A stretch of 64,000 bases of DNA. It comes from Novosphingobium guangzhouense (GTDB lineage Bacteria; Pseudomonadota; Alphaproteobacteria; Sphingomonadales; Sphingomonadaceae). Location: assembly GCF_002896965.1 (NCBI RefSeq), contig NZ_LYMM01000024.1, forward strand, positions 1 to 64,000, read 5' to 3'. Position numbers and translations under genes: made by a program. This document shows, piece by piece, positions 17,126 through 24,707 of this stretch (position 1 is its first letter; each line of letters starts with the position of its first letter). The notes under the pieces were generated by a model that was not told the DNA's origin, ran no database searches, and worked only from the letters and a program-made list of their open reading frames with translations.

Positions 17126-17797
17126 ATGACGCTCACCGCAACCGCCACGGCCACTGCGACTCCGGGAAAGTCGCTGATTTCGCCCGACAATCACGCCCTT
17201 GTCCTGATCGACTTCCAGTCGCAGATGAGCTTTGCAACCAAGTCGATCGCGCCCGAACTGCTGCGCAACAACGCTGCGCTGATCTCGCGCGGTGCCAAGT
17301 CGTTCAACGTTCCCACCATCCTCACCACCGTCGCCGAGAAGAGCTTCTCCGGCCCGATGTTCGACGAGATCACTGATGCCTTTCCGGGGCAGGAACTGCT
17401 CGACCGCACCAGCATGAACACCTGGGAAGACGAAGCCGTGATCTGCGAGATCAACCGCATCGGCAAGCAGCGCATCGTCTTCGCCGGACTGTGGACTTCG
17501 GTGTGCATCGTCGGGCCGGTGGCATCGGCGATCGACCAGGGCTTTGAAGCCTACGTCATCACCGACGCTTGCGGCGACATCTCGGAAGAGGCGCATGAGC
17601 GCGCCGTGCAGCGCATGATCCAGCTGGGCGCAGTGCCGATGACCTCGTTGCAGTACCTGCTCGAATTGCAGCGCGACTGGGCGCGCACCGAAACTTATGA
17701 CAGCACCACTGGCATCGCGAAGGTCTGGGGCGGCGCTTACGGCCTCGGCATCAAGTACGCCAAGACCATGTTCGGCGCCTCCGAAGGCGGTCACTGA
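17126..17797 (+). CDS. Isochorismatase-like (YcaC-type) cysteine hydrolase
   Basis: A 223-residue hydrolase of the isochorismatase superfamily, nearest to the YcaC branch. Visible are the catalytic Asp in ALVLIDFQ and the nucleophile Cys in WTSVCIVGP, with DRTSMNTWEDE between. The start at 17126 is fixed by AGGAGG at 17112-17117. The N-terminus is an unusual Thr/Ala repeat (TATATATATP). It has its own copy of the shared motif upstream. The substrate is not predictable; YcaC relatives are often induced under stress. An inverted repeat after the stop separates it from the next gene. Confidence 0.85.
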   Translation: MTLTATATATATPGKSLISPDNHALVLIDFQSQMSFATKSIAPELLRNNAALISRGAKSFNVPTILTTVAEKSFSGPMFDEITDAFPGQELLDRTSMNTWEDEAVICEINRIGKQRIVFAGLWTSVCIVGPVASAIDQGFEAYVITDACGDISEEAHERAVQRMIQLGAVPMTSLQYLLELQRDWARTETYDSTTGIAKVWGGAYGLGIKYAKTMFGASEGGH

Positions 17798-17806
17798 TCT
17801 CAGCTC

Positions 17807-17857
17807 GGAACCGGCGGCTCATCTCACCCTCAGACCCTCATCGGGCCTGCCGGTTCC
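17807..17857 (+). terminator. Inverted repeat after isochorismatase-like gene
   Basis: GGAACCGGC (17807-17815) and GCCGGTTCC (17849-17857) form a perfect 9-bp stem with a 33-base loop, 9 bases after the stop. A terminator or leader hairpin of the next gene. Confidence 0.35.
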
Positions 17858-17921
17858 ACCTTTATGCGCACCTTGTGGTACCTTTGAGTGCCGTTGTGCA
17901 CCTTTCATGGAGTTATTCGAC

Positions 17922-18758
17922 ATGGCCTATGTAACTACTTCTGATGGCGTGGAAATCTTCTACAAGGACTGGGGTCCGAAGGATGCGCAGCCGATCGTCT
18001 TCCACCACGGCTGGCCGCTCTCGTCGGACGACTGGGATGCGCAGATGCTTTACTTTCTGTCGAAGGGCTTCCGCGTTGTCGCCCATGACCGCCGGGGCCA
18101 CGGCCGCTCCGCGCAGGTCAGCGAGGGGCATGACATGGACCACTACGCTGCCGACGCCGCTGCGGTGATGGAGCATCTTGACCTTCGCAACGCCGTCCAC
18201 ATCGGTCATTCGACAGGCGGGGGTGAAGTGGCCGCATACGTCGCCCGCTACGGCATCCCGCAGGGCCGCGTCGCCAAGGCCGTGCTGGTCAGCGCCGTGC
18301 CGCCGATCATGCTCAAGACCGAAGCCTATCCGGGCGGCCTGCCGATCGAGGTCTTCGACGGTCTGCGCGCCGGCCTTGCCGCCAACCGCGCGCAGTTCTT
18401 CCGCGATGTCGCTGCCGGCCCCTTCTACGGCTTCAACCGCGAAGGCGCCGACGTGAAAAGCGCCGTCATCGACAACTGGTGGCGTCAAGGCATGATGGGC
18501 AGCGCCAAGGCCCATTACGAAGGCATCAAGGCTTTCTCCGAAACCGACCAGACCGAAGACCTGAAAGCGATCACCGTCCCCACCCTCGTCCTGCATGGCG
18601 ATGACGATCAGGTCGTGCCTTACAAGAACGCCGGTGTGCTGCAGGCCGAAATTCTGCCGAACGCGACGCTCAAGATCTACGAGGGCTTCTCGCACGGGAT
18701 GCTGACGGTGAACGCCGAAACCCTCAATCCCGATCTGCTCGCCTTCGTGCAGGGCTGA
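17922..18758 (+). CDS. Alpha/beta hydrolase, non-haem chloroperoxidase type
   Basis: A 278-residue alpha/beta hydrolase of the cofactor-free chloroperoxidase/esterase group. The nucleophile elbow is GHSTGGGEV, the acid lies in HGDDDQVVP and the His in GFSHGM, so the triad is complete. The oxyanion strand motif HHGWPLSSDDW is typical. The start at 17922 (MAYVTTSDG) has GGAG about ten bases upstream. The XapX gene follows after 25 bases and the amidohydrolase overlaps that, so the three form one transcript. I find no copy of the shared motif directly before it, so it may be read from the upstream promoter. Confidence 0.88.
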   Translation: MAYVTTSDGVEIFYKDWGPKDAQPIVFHHGWPLSSDDWDAQMLYFLSKGFRVVAHDRRGHGRSAQVSEGHDMDHYAADAAAVMEHLDLRNAVHIGHSTGGGEVAAYVARYGIPQGRVAKAVLVSAVPPIMLKTEAYPGGLPIEVFDGLRAGLAANRAQFFRDVAAGPFYGFNREGADVKSAVIDNWWRQGMMGSAKAHYEGIKAFSETDQTEDLKAITVPTLVLHGDDDQVVPYKNAGVLQAEILPNATLKIYEGFSHGMLTVNAETLNPDLLAFVQG

Positions 18759-18783
18759 TCGAACACCGCCGAGGAGACTCCCG

Positions 18784-19038
18784 ATGAAAGCCTACCTTCT
18801 CTCCATCGCCGCCGGGTTGCTGGTGGGTGTGGTCTACAGTCTCCTCGGCGTCCGTTCGCCCGCGCCGCCGATGATCGCGCTGGCTGGCCTGCTGGGCATC
18901 CTGCTCGGCGAACAGATCATCCCGCTGGCGAGCCGGTTCGTGACGAAAGAAAACGTCGCGCAGTTCGTCATGACCGAGTGCCGCGATCATGTCCTGGGCC
19001 GTCTGCCGGGCGACGATACCGGCAAGCACGACGCATGA
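18784..19038 (+). CDS. XapX-domain (DUF1427) small membrane protein
   Basis: An 84-residue protein with two N-terminal membrane helices (residues 2-22 and 28-46) and a short soluble tail. The motif AGLLVGVVYSLLGVRSPAPP is the hallmark of the XapX family. These genes typically sit beside hydrolases and LysR regulators, but the function is unknown. A good ribosome site (GAGGAG) precedes it. Its stop overlaps the amidohydrolase start by ATGA. Confidence 0.82.
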   Translation: MKAYLLSIAAGLLVGVVYSLLGVRSPAPPMIALAGLLGILLGEQIIPLASRFVTKENVAQFVMTECRDHVLGRLPGDDTGKHDA

Positions 19039-20975
19039 TCTCGCGCCGCCATACACTTATCGGAGCGGCCGCCGCGTCGCTCCTGCCCACCACTCTCGCG
19101 GCCCGAGCGGGTCGAACCAAGGACAAGACAATGACCGACACGATCATCATCAACGCCAAGGTGACCACCCTCGACCGTGAGAACCCGGAAGGACAGGCCG
19201 TGGCGATCCGTGACGGCAAGTTCCTTGCCGTGGGCAGCGAGGCCGAAGTGCGCGCCGCCGCGCCCGAAGCCACGGTGATCGACGCAAAGGGCCACCGCCT
19301 GATCCCCGGCCTGATCGACAGCCACATGCACATCATCCGCGGCGGCCTCAACTTCAACATGGAACTGCGCTGGGACGGCGTGACCAGCCTGTCCGAAGCG
19401 ATGGCGATGCTCAAGAAGCAGGTCGACAACACCCCCGCCCCGCAGTGGGTGCGCGTGGTCGGCGGCTTTACCGAGCACCAGTTTGCCGAAAAGCGCCTGC
19501 CGACCATCGAGGAACTGAACGCAGTTGCGCCCGATACGCCGGTGTTCATCCTGCACCTCTACGACCGCGCGCTGCTGAACGCCGCGGCCCTTCGCGTCGT
19601 CGGCTATACCAAGGACACGCCGAACCCGCCGGGGGGTGAGATCGTGCGCGACGCGGCAGGCAATCCCACCGGCCTTCTGCTCGCCCAGCCCAATGCAACG
19701 ATCCTCTATTCGACGCTGGCCAAGGGGCCGAAGCTGCCGCCCGAATACCAGCTCAATTCCACCCGCCATTTCATGCGCGAGGTCAACGCGCTGGGCGTCA
19801 CCGGCGTGATCGACGCGGGCGGCGGCTTCCAGAACTATCCCGACGATTACGACATCATCGAGAAGCTGCACCAGGACGATCAACTGACCGTCCGCATCAG
19901 CTACAACCTGTTCACGCAGAAGCCGAAGGAAGAACTCGCCGACTTCGCCGGGTGGGCCAGGCAGGTCACGCCAGGACAGGGCGACGACACCTATCGCCAC
20001 AACGGCGCCGGCGAGATGCTGGTCTATTCCGCCGCAGACTTCGAGGACTTCCGCCAGCCTCGCCCGGACATGGCGCCAAGCATGGAAGGCGATCTCGAAC
20101 CCGTCATCCGCCTGCTTGCCGAGAACCGCTGGCCATGGCGTCTGCACGCGACTTACGACGAGACGATCGGCCGCGCTCTCGACGTCTACGAGAAGGTCAA
20201 CGCCGACATCCCGCTGCAAGGCATCAACTGGTTCTTCGACCACGCCGAAACCATCAGCGACCGCAACATCGACCGTATTGCGGCGCTGGGCGGCGGCATC
20301 GCGGTGCAGCACCGCATGGCCTATCAGGGCGAATACTTCGTCGAACGCTATGGCGCCAAAGCCGCCGAGCGCACCCCGCCGATTGCACGCATGATCGCCG
20401 CCGGCATCCCGGTGGGCGCAGGCACCGACGCCACCCGCGTCGCCAGCTACAACCCGTGGGTCTCGCTCTCGTGGTTGGTGACGGGGCGCACGGTGGGGGG
20501 GCTCTCGCTCTATCGCGGCGACAACCGCGTCAGCCGCGAAAAGGCGCTGCGCATGTGGACGCATGAGAACACCTGGTTCTCCACCGAAGTCGGCAAGAAG
20601 GGACAGATCAAGGCGGGCCAGCTGGCCGATCTTGCGCTGCTCTCGGACGATTACTTCGCCGTGCCGGACAACGAGATCGTTCACATCCGCTCGATCCTGA
20701 CGATGCTGGGCGGCAAGGTGGTCCACGGCGACGGCGACTTCGCCCCGCTAGCCCCCAAACTGCCGCGCCCGATGCCGGACTGGTCGCCGGTCGCCACCTT
20801 CGGCGGCTATTACCAGACGCCCGAAGCCAAACAGAAGCTGGCATCGGCCTGCGGCTGCGCGAGCAGCTGCGGCGTCCATGGCCATGACCACGCCGCTGCG
20901 CTGGGGGCCAACATCCCCGCCGCCGATGTCCAGACGTTCTGGGGATCGCTCGGCTGCGGCTGCTGGGCCGTCTAA
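19035..20975 (+). CDS. Tat-exported YtcJ-like amidohydrolase with Cys/His-rich tail
   Basis: A 646-residue metal-dependent amidohydrolase. The N-terminus MISRRHTLIGAAAASLLPTT is a twin-arginine signal, so it acts in the periplasm. The first metal site is LIDSHMHI (about residue 96), with further ligands in the C-terminal half of a TIM-barrel amidohydrolase_3 domain. The last 45 residues are unusual: a CGCASSC cluster, GVHGHDH, and a final GCGCW, making a Cys/His-rich tail that may bind metal. The start at 19035 overlaps XapX. The substrate is unknown; the family hydrolyses amides and related bonds. Confidence 0.85.
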   Translation: MISRRHTLIGAAAASLLPTTLAARAGRTKDKTMTDTIIINAKVTTLDRENPEGQAVAIRDGKFLAVGSEAEVRAAAPEATVIDAKGHRLIPGLIDSHMHIIRGGLNFNMELRWDGVTSLSEAMAMLKKQVDNTPAPQWVRVVGGFTEHQFAEKRLPTIEELNAVAPDTPVFILHLYDRALLNAAALRVVGYTKDTPNPPGGEIVRDAAGNPTGLLLAQPNATILYSTLAKGPKLPPEYQLNSTRHFMREVNALGVTGVIDAGGGFQNYPDDYDIIEKLHQDDQLTVRISYNLFTQKPKEELADFAGWARQVTPGQGDDTYRHNGAGEMLVYSAADFEDFRQPRPDMAPSMEGDLEPVIRLLAENRWPWRLHATYDETIGRALDVYEKVNADIPLQGINWFFDHAETISDRNIDRIAALGGGIAVQHRMAYQGEYFVERYGAKAAERTPPIARMIAAGIPVGAGTDATRVASYNPWVSLSWLVTGRTVGGLSLYRGDNRVSREKALRMWTHENTWFSTEVGKKGQIKAGQLADLALLSDDYFAVPDNEIVHIRSILTMLGGKVVHGDGDFAPLAPKLPRPMPDWSPVATFGGYYQTPEAKQKLASACGCASSCGVHGHDHAAALGANIPAADVQTFWGSLGCGCWAV

Positions 20976-20987
20976 GCCGAGGCATTA

Positions 20988-21023
20988 GCTTTCTAGAATA
21001 TCGAACACACCAGACGATTTTAT
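20988..21023 (+). promoter_or_regulatory. Shared LysR-type motif, copy 3 (before glyoxalase-fold gene)
   Basis: GCTTTC-N7-TCGAA-N11-ATTTTAT, differing from copies 1 and 2 only in the first two bases of the left block. The motif ends 111 bp before the ATG at 21135. Confidence 0.65.
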
Positions 21024-21134
21024 TCGGATCGTTAGGAGTTCGATCACGCCTTAGACCGTTCTGGACAGGCCGCTGAAGCATAGGCGGACTGGTTCCAGAC
21101 GACGCTGAAACTCGCCCCAGAAGGAGCCCCCCCG

Positions 21135-22010
21135 ATGAAGCGCTTTACCTTCCTGATCGCCGCTGCCGTCCTCGCCTCGGTTCCGGCTTACGCGGCCGAA
21201 ACCGCCGACTATTCGGTCGGTCCGCAGTACGATACGACTCACGTCTACGTCCCGCAGGACCAGTTCGATACCTTCGTCTCCAGCTTCGTCGCCACCTTTG
21301 GTGGGGCCACCAGCAAGCAGGGCGAATTTCAGGTGACGCCGACCAAAAGCCTCACCAAGTCGCAGCTGGTACTGACGCCCTCGGGCACCGTCTCGGTGTT
21401 CGGCTTCAAGACGCCGATCCCCTATCCGTTCGGCGACGAGCGCACCGGCTACCTTGTCACCGACATCGATGCGGCGGTGGCCTCTGCCGTGAAGCATGGC
21501 GCGGTGCGCCGTATCGCGACTTTCCCCGATCCCATCGGCCGCGATTCCGTGGTGCAGTGGCCGGGCGGCGTGAACATGCAGATCTACTGGCACACCGCCA
21601 AGCCCAGCTACGCGCCGCTTGCCAGCGTGCCGGAGAACCGCGTCTACCTGACGCCCGATGCCGCCGACGCCTTCGTCAAGAGCTGGACCGGCTACGCCCA
21701 CGGCAGGATTACCGCCGACGACAAGGCCGCCTCCGGCGCCGAGATCGGCGAGCCCGGCAAGACCGTGCGCCGCGTCTCGATAGAGAGCGGCTACGGCAGG
21801 ATGGTGGTCTTCGTCTCAGACGGCCAGCTGCCCTGGCCTTATGGCCGCGACATGACCGGCTATGCCGTCACCGACCTTTCCGCCACGCTGGCGAAGGCAA
21901 CGGCGGCAGGCGTCGAAACCCTCGTCGCGCCGTTCGACGTCGGCAAGCGGCAGACCGCCATCGTGCGCTTCCCCGGCGGCTACGTCGCCGAAATCCACCA
22001 GGGAGCGTAA
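21135..22010 (+). CDS. Secreted glyoxalase/bleomycin-resistance-fold protein
   Basis: A 291-residue protein with a Sec signal peptide (cleavage likely after SVPAYA, residue 21) and two vicinal-oxygen-chelate-like halves: GYLVTDIDAAVASAVKHGA followed by WPGGVNMQIYW, then GYAVTDLSATLAKATAAG followed by RFPGGYVAEIH. The pattern is that of a periplasmic glyoxalase-fold protein. Metal ligands are not obvious in every expected position, so it may bind rather than convert a small molecule. It begins an operon with DoxX and a porin, with its own copy of the shared motif upstream. Confidence 0.75.
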   Translation: MKRFTFLIAAAVLASVPAYAAETADYSVGPQYDTTHVYVPQDQFDTFVSSFVATFGGATSKQGEFQVTPTKSLTKSQLVLTPSGTVSVFGFKTPIPYPFGDERTGYLVTDIDAAVASAVKHGAVRRIATFPDPIGRDSVVQWPGGVNMQIYWHTAKPSYAPLASVPENRVYLTPDAADAFVKSWTGYAHGRITADDKAASGAEIGEPGKTVRRVSIESGYGRMVVFVSDGQLPWPYGRDMTGYAVTDLSATLAKATAAGVETLVAPFDVGKRQTAIVRFPGGYVAEIHQGA

Positions 22011-22013
22011 GCG

Positions 22014-22466
22014 ATGGCCAGCCTGCCCCAGAACAGAGCGGCGATGAACCGCACGCCTTCATTCGTCGGGGCGGTGCTGGACTTCACCCCCACCGCCTTT
22101 CTCGCCCGGCTCGCACTGGTGAGCGCCTATCTCGTGGGCGGCATCGACAAGCTGGGCGACTGGCCCGCCGCTCTGGCAGAGCAGGCCCACTTCGGCCTGA
22201 CCCCGCCCGCGCTTTGGGCCACACTGACAATCGCCGTCGAACTGACCGGCTCCGTGCTGATCCTCTCGGGCCGTCTCGTCTGGCTGGGCGCGGGGATGCT
22301 GGGCGTGTTTACATTCTTCGCCGCGCTGGTGGCGAACGCCTTCTGGACAATGCCTGAGGGGCCGGAGCGCTTCGGCGCGATGAACGCGTTCTTCGAGCAC
22401 ATGGGCCTCGTCGGCGGCTTCGTGCTGGTTGCAGTGTTGGCCCATAAGGGCCGACGTGATGCCTAG
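22014..22466 (+). CDS. DoxX-family membrane protein
   Basis: A 150-residue protein with four membrane helices in the DoxX pattern: ARLALVSAYLVGGIDKLGDW, then WATLTIAVELTGSVLIL, followed by two more. DoxX proteins are quinone-linked or redox-associated membrane proteins. It starts 3 bases after the glyoxalase-fold stop and overlaps the porin gene by 8 bases. A second possible start, MNRTPSF, lies 11 codons in. Confidence 0.8.
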   Translation: MASLPQNRAAMNRTPSFVGAVLDFTPTAFLARLALVSAYLVGGIDKLGDWPAALAEQAHFGLTPPALWATLTIAVELTGSVLILSGRLVWLGAGMLGVFTFFAALVANAFWTMPEGPERFGAMNAFFEHMGLVGGFVLVAVLAHKGRRDA

Positions 22467-23850
22467 TCTTCGCTGCCTCGCCTGGCTCGCGGCGACGGCG
22501 GCGGCGGCGGCAGCACTGCTGCCCCATGTGGCCCTCGCCGCGCCGAAGGAGGCATGGGAAGCCCCGACCCTCACGATCACGCGCTACGACGAGGACTGGT
22601 CCGACCTCGAAAGCGCCGAAAAGCGCGATCATCACTGGACCGGCCCATTCAAGTACATCCCACTCGGTCAGATCGGGGGCAACGATGCCTGGCTCTCCAC
22701 TGGCGTAGAACTGCGCGCCCGGAACGAGAATTACGAAAACAACCTCTGGGCAAGCGCCGAGGCACCGAACGATAGCTATGTCTGGTTGCGTGCACTGCCT
22801 TATGCGGACCTCCACGTTGGAAAGCTGCGCGCCTTCGCGCAGCCGATCCTCGCCACCTCGGTAAGTGTCGCGCCCTCGCCGGGTCCGATAGACGGCACCG
22901 GCGTCGATCTGCTGCAGGGCTTCGTCGAGGCGGATCTTGGCCCCGTGGCGCTTCGCGCCGGGCGACAGATGCTCTCGCTCGGCACCGAGCGGCTGGTGGG
23001 TACGCGGTACGGCCCCAACGTGCCGCTGGCCTTCGACGGTTTGCGCGCCAACCTGACGGTGGGGGCCGCCAACGTCAGCCTGCTGGCCATGCGCCCGGTC
23101 CAGCCCGCAAAGGGCAGCTTTAACGACCGTACCTCCTCGCAAAAAGCCCTGTGGGGCGCCTATGCCGCGATGCCTGAAGTGGACCTCTACTACCTCGGCT
23201 ACCGCAACGACGCCGCTCGCTGGCTTGGGCGCGAGGGGGGCGAAACGCGCCACACCCTCGGCGCGCGCTGGCACGCAAAGCGTGGCGACTGGCACTGGAA
23301 TGTCGAGGGCGCCTACCAGTTCGGCCACTTTGCCGATGGCAAGATCTCCGCGTGGACGCTCGGCACCGAGTTCGGCCGTGCCTTCCCTGACCTGCCGCTT
23401 TCGCCCGACCTGACCTTGCGCGCCAACGTGGTCAGCGGCGATCACGGCTCTGCCAACAACCGCATCGGCACCTTCAACGCGCTGTTCCCCAAGGGCAAGT
23501 ATTTCGGCGAGCTCTCGCCGGTCGGCCCGTACAACATCATGAACCTGCATCCGGCGATCGGGCTGCAACTCGCCCCGACCGTCTCGGCAGGCGTGGCGGC
23601 GGCGGCCTACTGGCGCCAGTCACTGGAAGACGGGATCTACGACATCCCCGGCAACCTCATCCGCGCCGCCGGAAATAGCCGCGCCCGTTTCATCGGCAAG
23701 GAAGTGGAAGCCACCTTCGCCTGGCAGGCGACGGCGGAGCTGGAGCTTTCTCTGTCGGTCTCTGCCTTCGCGCCGGGCGCGTTCATCCGCGAAACGGGCA
23801 GCGCCAGGACCATCCGCATGATCGGCTGCGAAAGCAATTTCCGGTTCTGA
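22459..23850 (+). CDS. Alginate-export-type outer membrane porin
   Basis: A 463-residue outer-membrane beta-barrel with a signal peptide (about 28 residues, ending near HVALAAP). The AlgE-like family features are the early YIPLG and LSTGVELRARNENYENN, then LLQGFVEADLGPVALRAGRQMLSLGTERLVGTR. Alternating hydrophobic strands continue to a terminal Phe (SNFRF). The start at 22459 is inside the DoxX gene end. It probably lets the substrate of this locus cross the outer membrane, although these porins also export polysaccharide. Confidence 0.82.
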   Translation: MPSLRCLAWLAATAAAAAALLPHVALAAPKEAWEAPTLTITRYDEDWSDLESAEKRDHHWTGPFKYIPLGQIGGNDAWLSTGVELRARNENYENNLWASAEAPNDSYVWLRALPYADLHVGKLRAFAQPILATSVSVAPSPGPIDGTGVDLLQGFVEADLGPVALRAGRQMLSLGTERLVGTRYGPNVPLAFDGLRANLTVGAANVSLLAMRPVQPAKGSFNDRTSSQKALWGAYAAMPEVDLYYLGYRNDAARWLGREGGETRHTLGARWHAKRGDWHWNVEGAYQFGHFADGKISAWTLGTEFGRAFPDLPLSPDLTLRANVVSGDHGSANNRIGTFNALFPKGKYFGELSPVGPYNIMNLHPAIGLQLAPTVSAGVAAAAYWRQSLEDGIYDIPGNLIRAAGNSRARFIGKEVEATFAWQATAELELSLSVSAFAPGAFIRETGSARTIRMIGCESNFRF

Positions 23851-23854
23851 TGGT

Positions 23855-23890
23855 CTTTTCCAGATCATCGAACGAAACGACGCACTTTAT
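23855..23890 (+). promoter_or_regulatory. Shared LysR-type motif, copy 4 (before YoaK-like gene)
   Basis: CTTTTC-N7-TCGAA-N11-ACTTTAT, one base different in the right block. The motif ends 62 bp before the ATG at 23953, immediately after the porin stop. Confidence 0.62.
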
Positions 23891-23952
23891 TCCAATAACC
23901 CGGCGGGCGTTCGCCCGGTAGACCATCCTTACCACTCAGGAGATCGCCCACC

Positions 23953-24648
23953 ATGTCTACGTCCGCACCCAAGCCTGCCCTGCTTCCCTGCCTGCTCCTG
24001 CTGCTGTCCGCCACGACCGGCCTCGTCGATGCGGCCTCTGTGCTGGGCCTTGGCAAAGTCTTCACCGCCAACATGACCGGCAACGTCGTGTTCCTCGGCT
24101 TTGCTGCTGCGGGCACGCCGGGGTTCAAGGTTATCCCGTCATTGCTGGCACTCGTAGCATTCATGGCAGGGGCGTGGGGCGCCGGGCATCTCGCTCGCGC
24201 GCATGTCGAGCGGGCGCTCGGCCGCTGGCTGATGTGGGCGGCCGTCGCTGAGGCCGCGTTGCTGTGGATCGCCGCGCTGATCGCGCTCGACATCGACGTC
24301 GCCGCGCAGGCTCCCCAAGCGGGGGTGATGGCCGTGATCGTGCTGACCGGCTTTGCGATGGGCCTGCGCAACGCCACCGTGCGCCAGTTGAAAGTGCCGG
24401 ACCTGACAACCACCGTGCTCACCCTTACCATCACCGGCATCGCCGCCGATCAGGTGGGCGGGCGCACGCCCAACTTCGCCCGCCGCTTCGGCGCGGTGCT
24501 CTCGATCTTCGCCGGAGCCGCAGTGGGCGCGCTGCTCCTGTTTCACGGTGGACTGGCGCTGCCCCTGACCCTCGCCGGCGCAATCGTGCTGGGCGGCACA
24601 CTCGTTTTCCTGCGCGATCCCGCCGCTGCAATGCCGCACCGGCCCTGA
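23953..24648 (+). CDS. YoaK-family (DUF1275) membrane protein
   Basis: A 231-residue membrane protein with six hydrophobic segments. The DUF1275 signature is visible: TTGLVDAASVLGLGKVFTAN then MTGNVVFLGFA in the first third, and GFAMGLRNATVRQLKVPDL with TTTVLTLTITGIAAD in the second half. The function is unknown. It is preceded by AGGAG and the fourth copy of the shared motif. It is the last gene of the presumed regulon. Confidence 0.85.
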   Translation: MSTSAPKPALLPCLLLLLSATTGLVDAASVLGLGKVFTANMTGNVVFLGFAAAGTPGFKVIPSLLALVAFMAGAWGAGHLARAHVERALGRWLMWAAVAEAALLWIAALIALDIDVAAQAPQAGVMAVIVLTGFAMGLRNATVRQLKVPDLTTTVLTLTITGIAADQVGGRTPNFARRFGAVLSIFAGAAVGALLLFHGGLALPLTLAGAIVLGGTLVFLRDPAAAMPHRP

Positions 24649-24707
24649 AGGCGCCCCAAACGAAAGGTTGACTTGTCGCCCGCGCAGCGCCGTGCGATGC
24701 GCGGGCG

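Noticed and set aside
17798..17921. Fifth copy of the shared LysR-type motif before the alpha/beta hydrolase
   Set aside because: CTTTAT is present but neither TCGAA at the right distance nor the left block is found.
18987..20726. Open minus-strand frame of 579 codons opposite the amidohydrolase
   Set aside because: It mirrors the codon pattern of the true gene, has no family character and no ribosome site.
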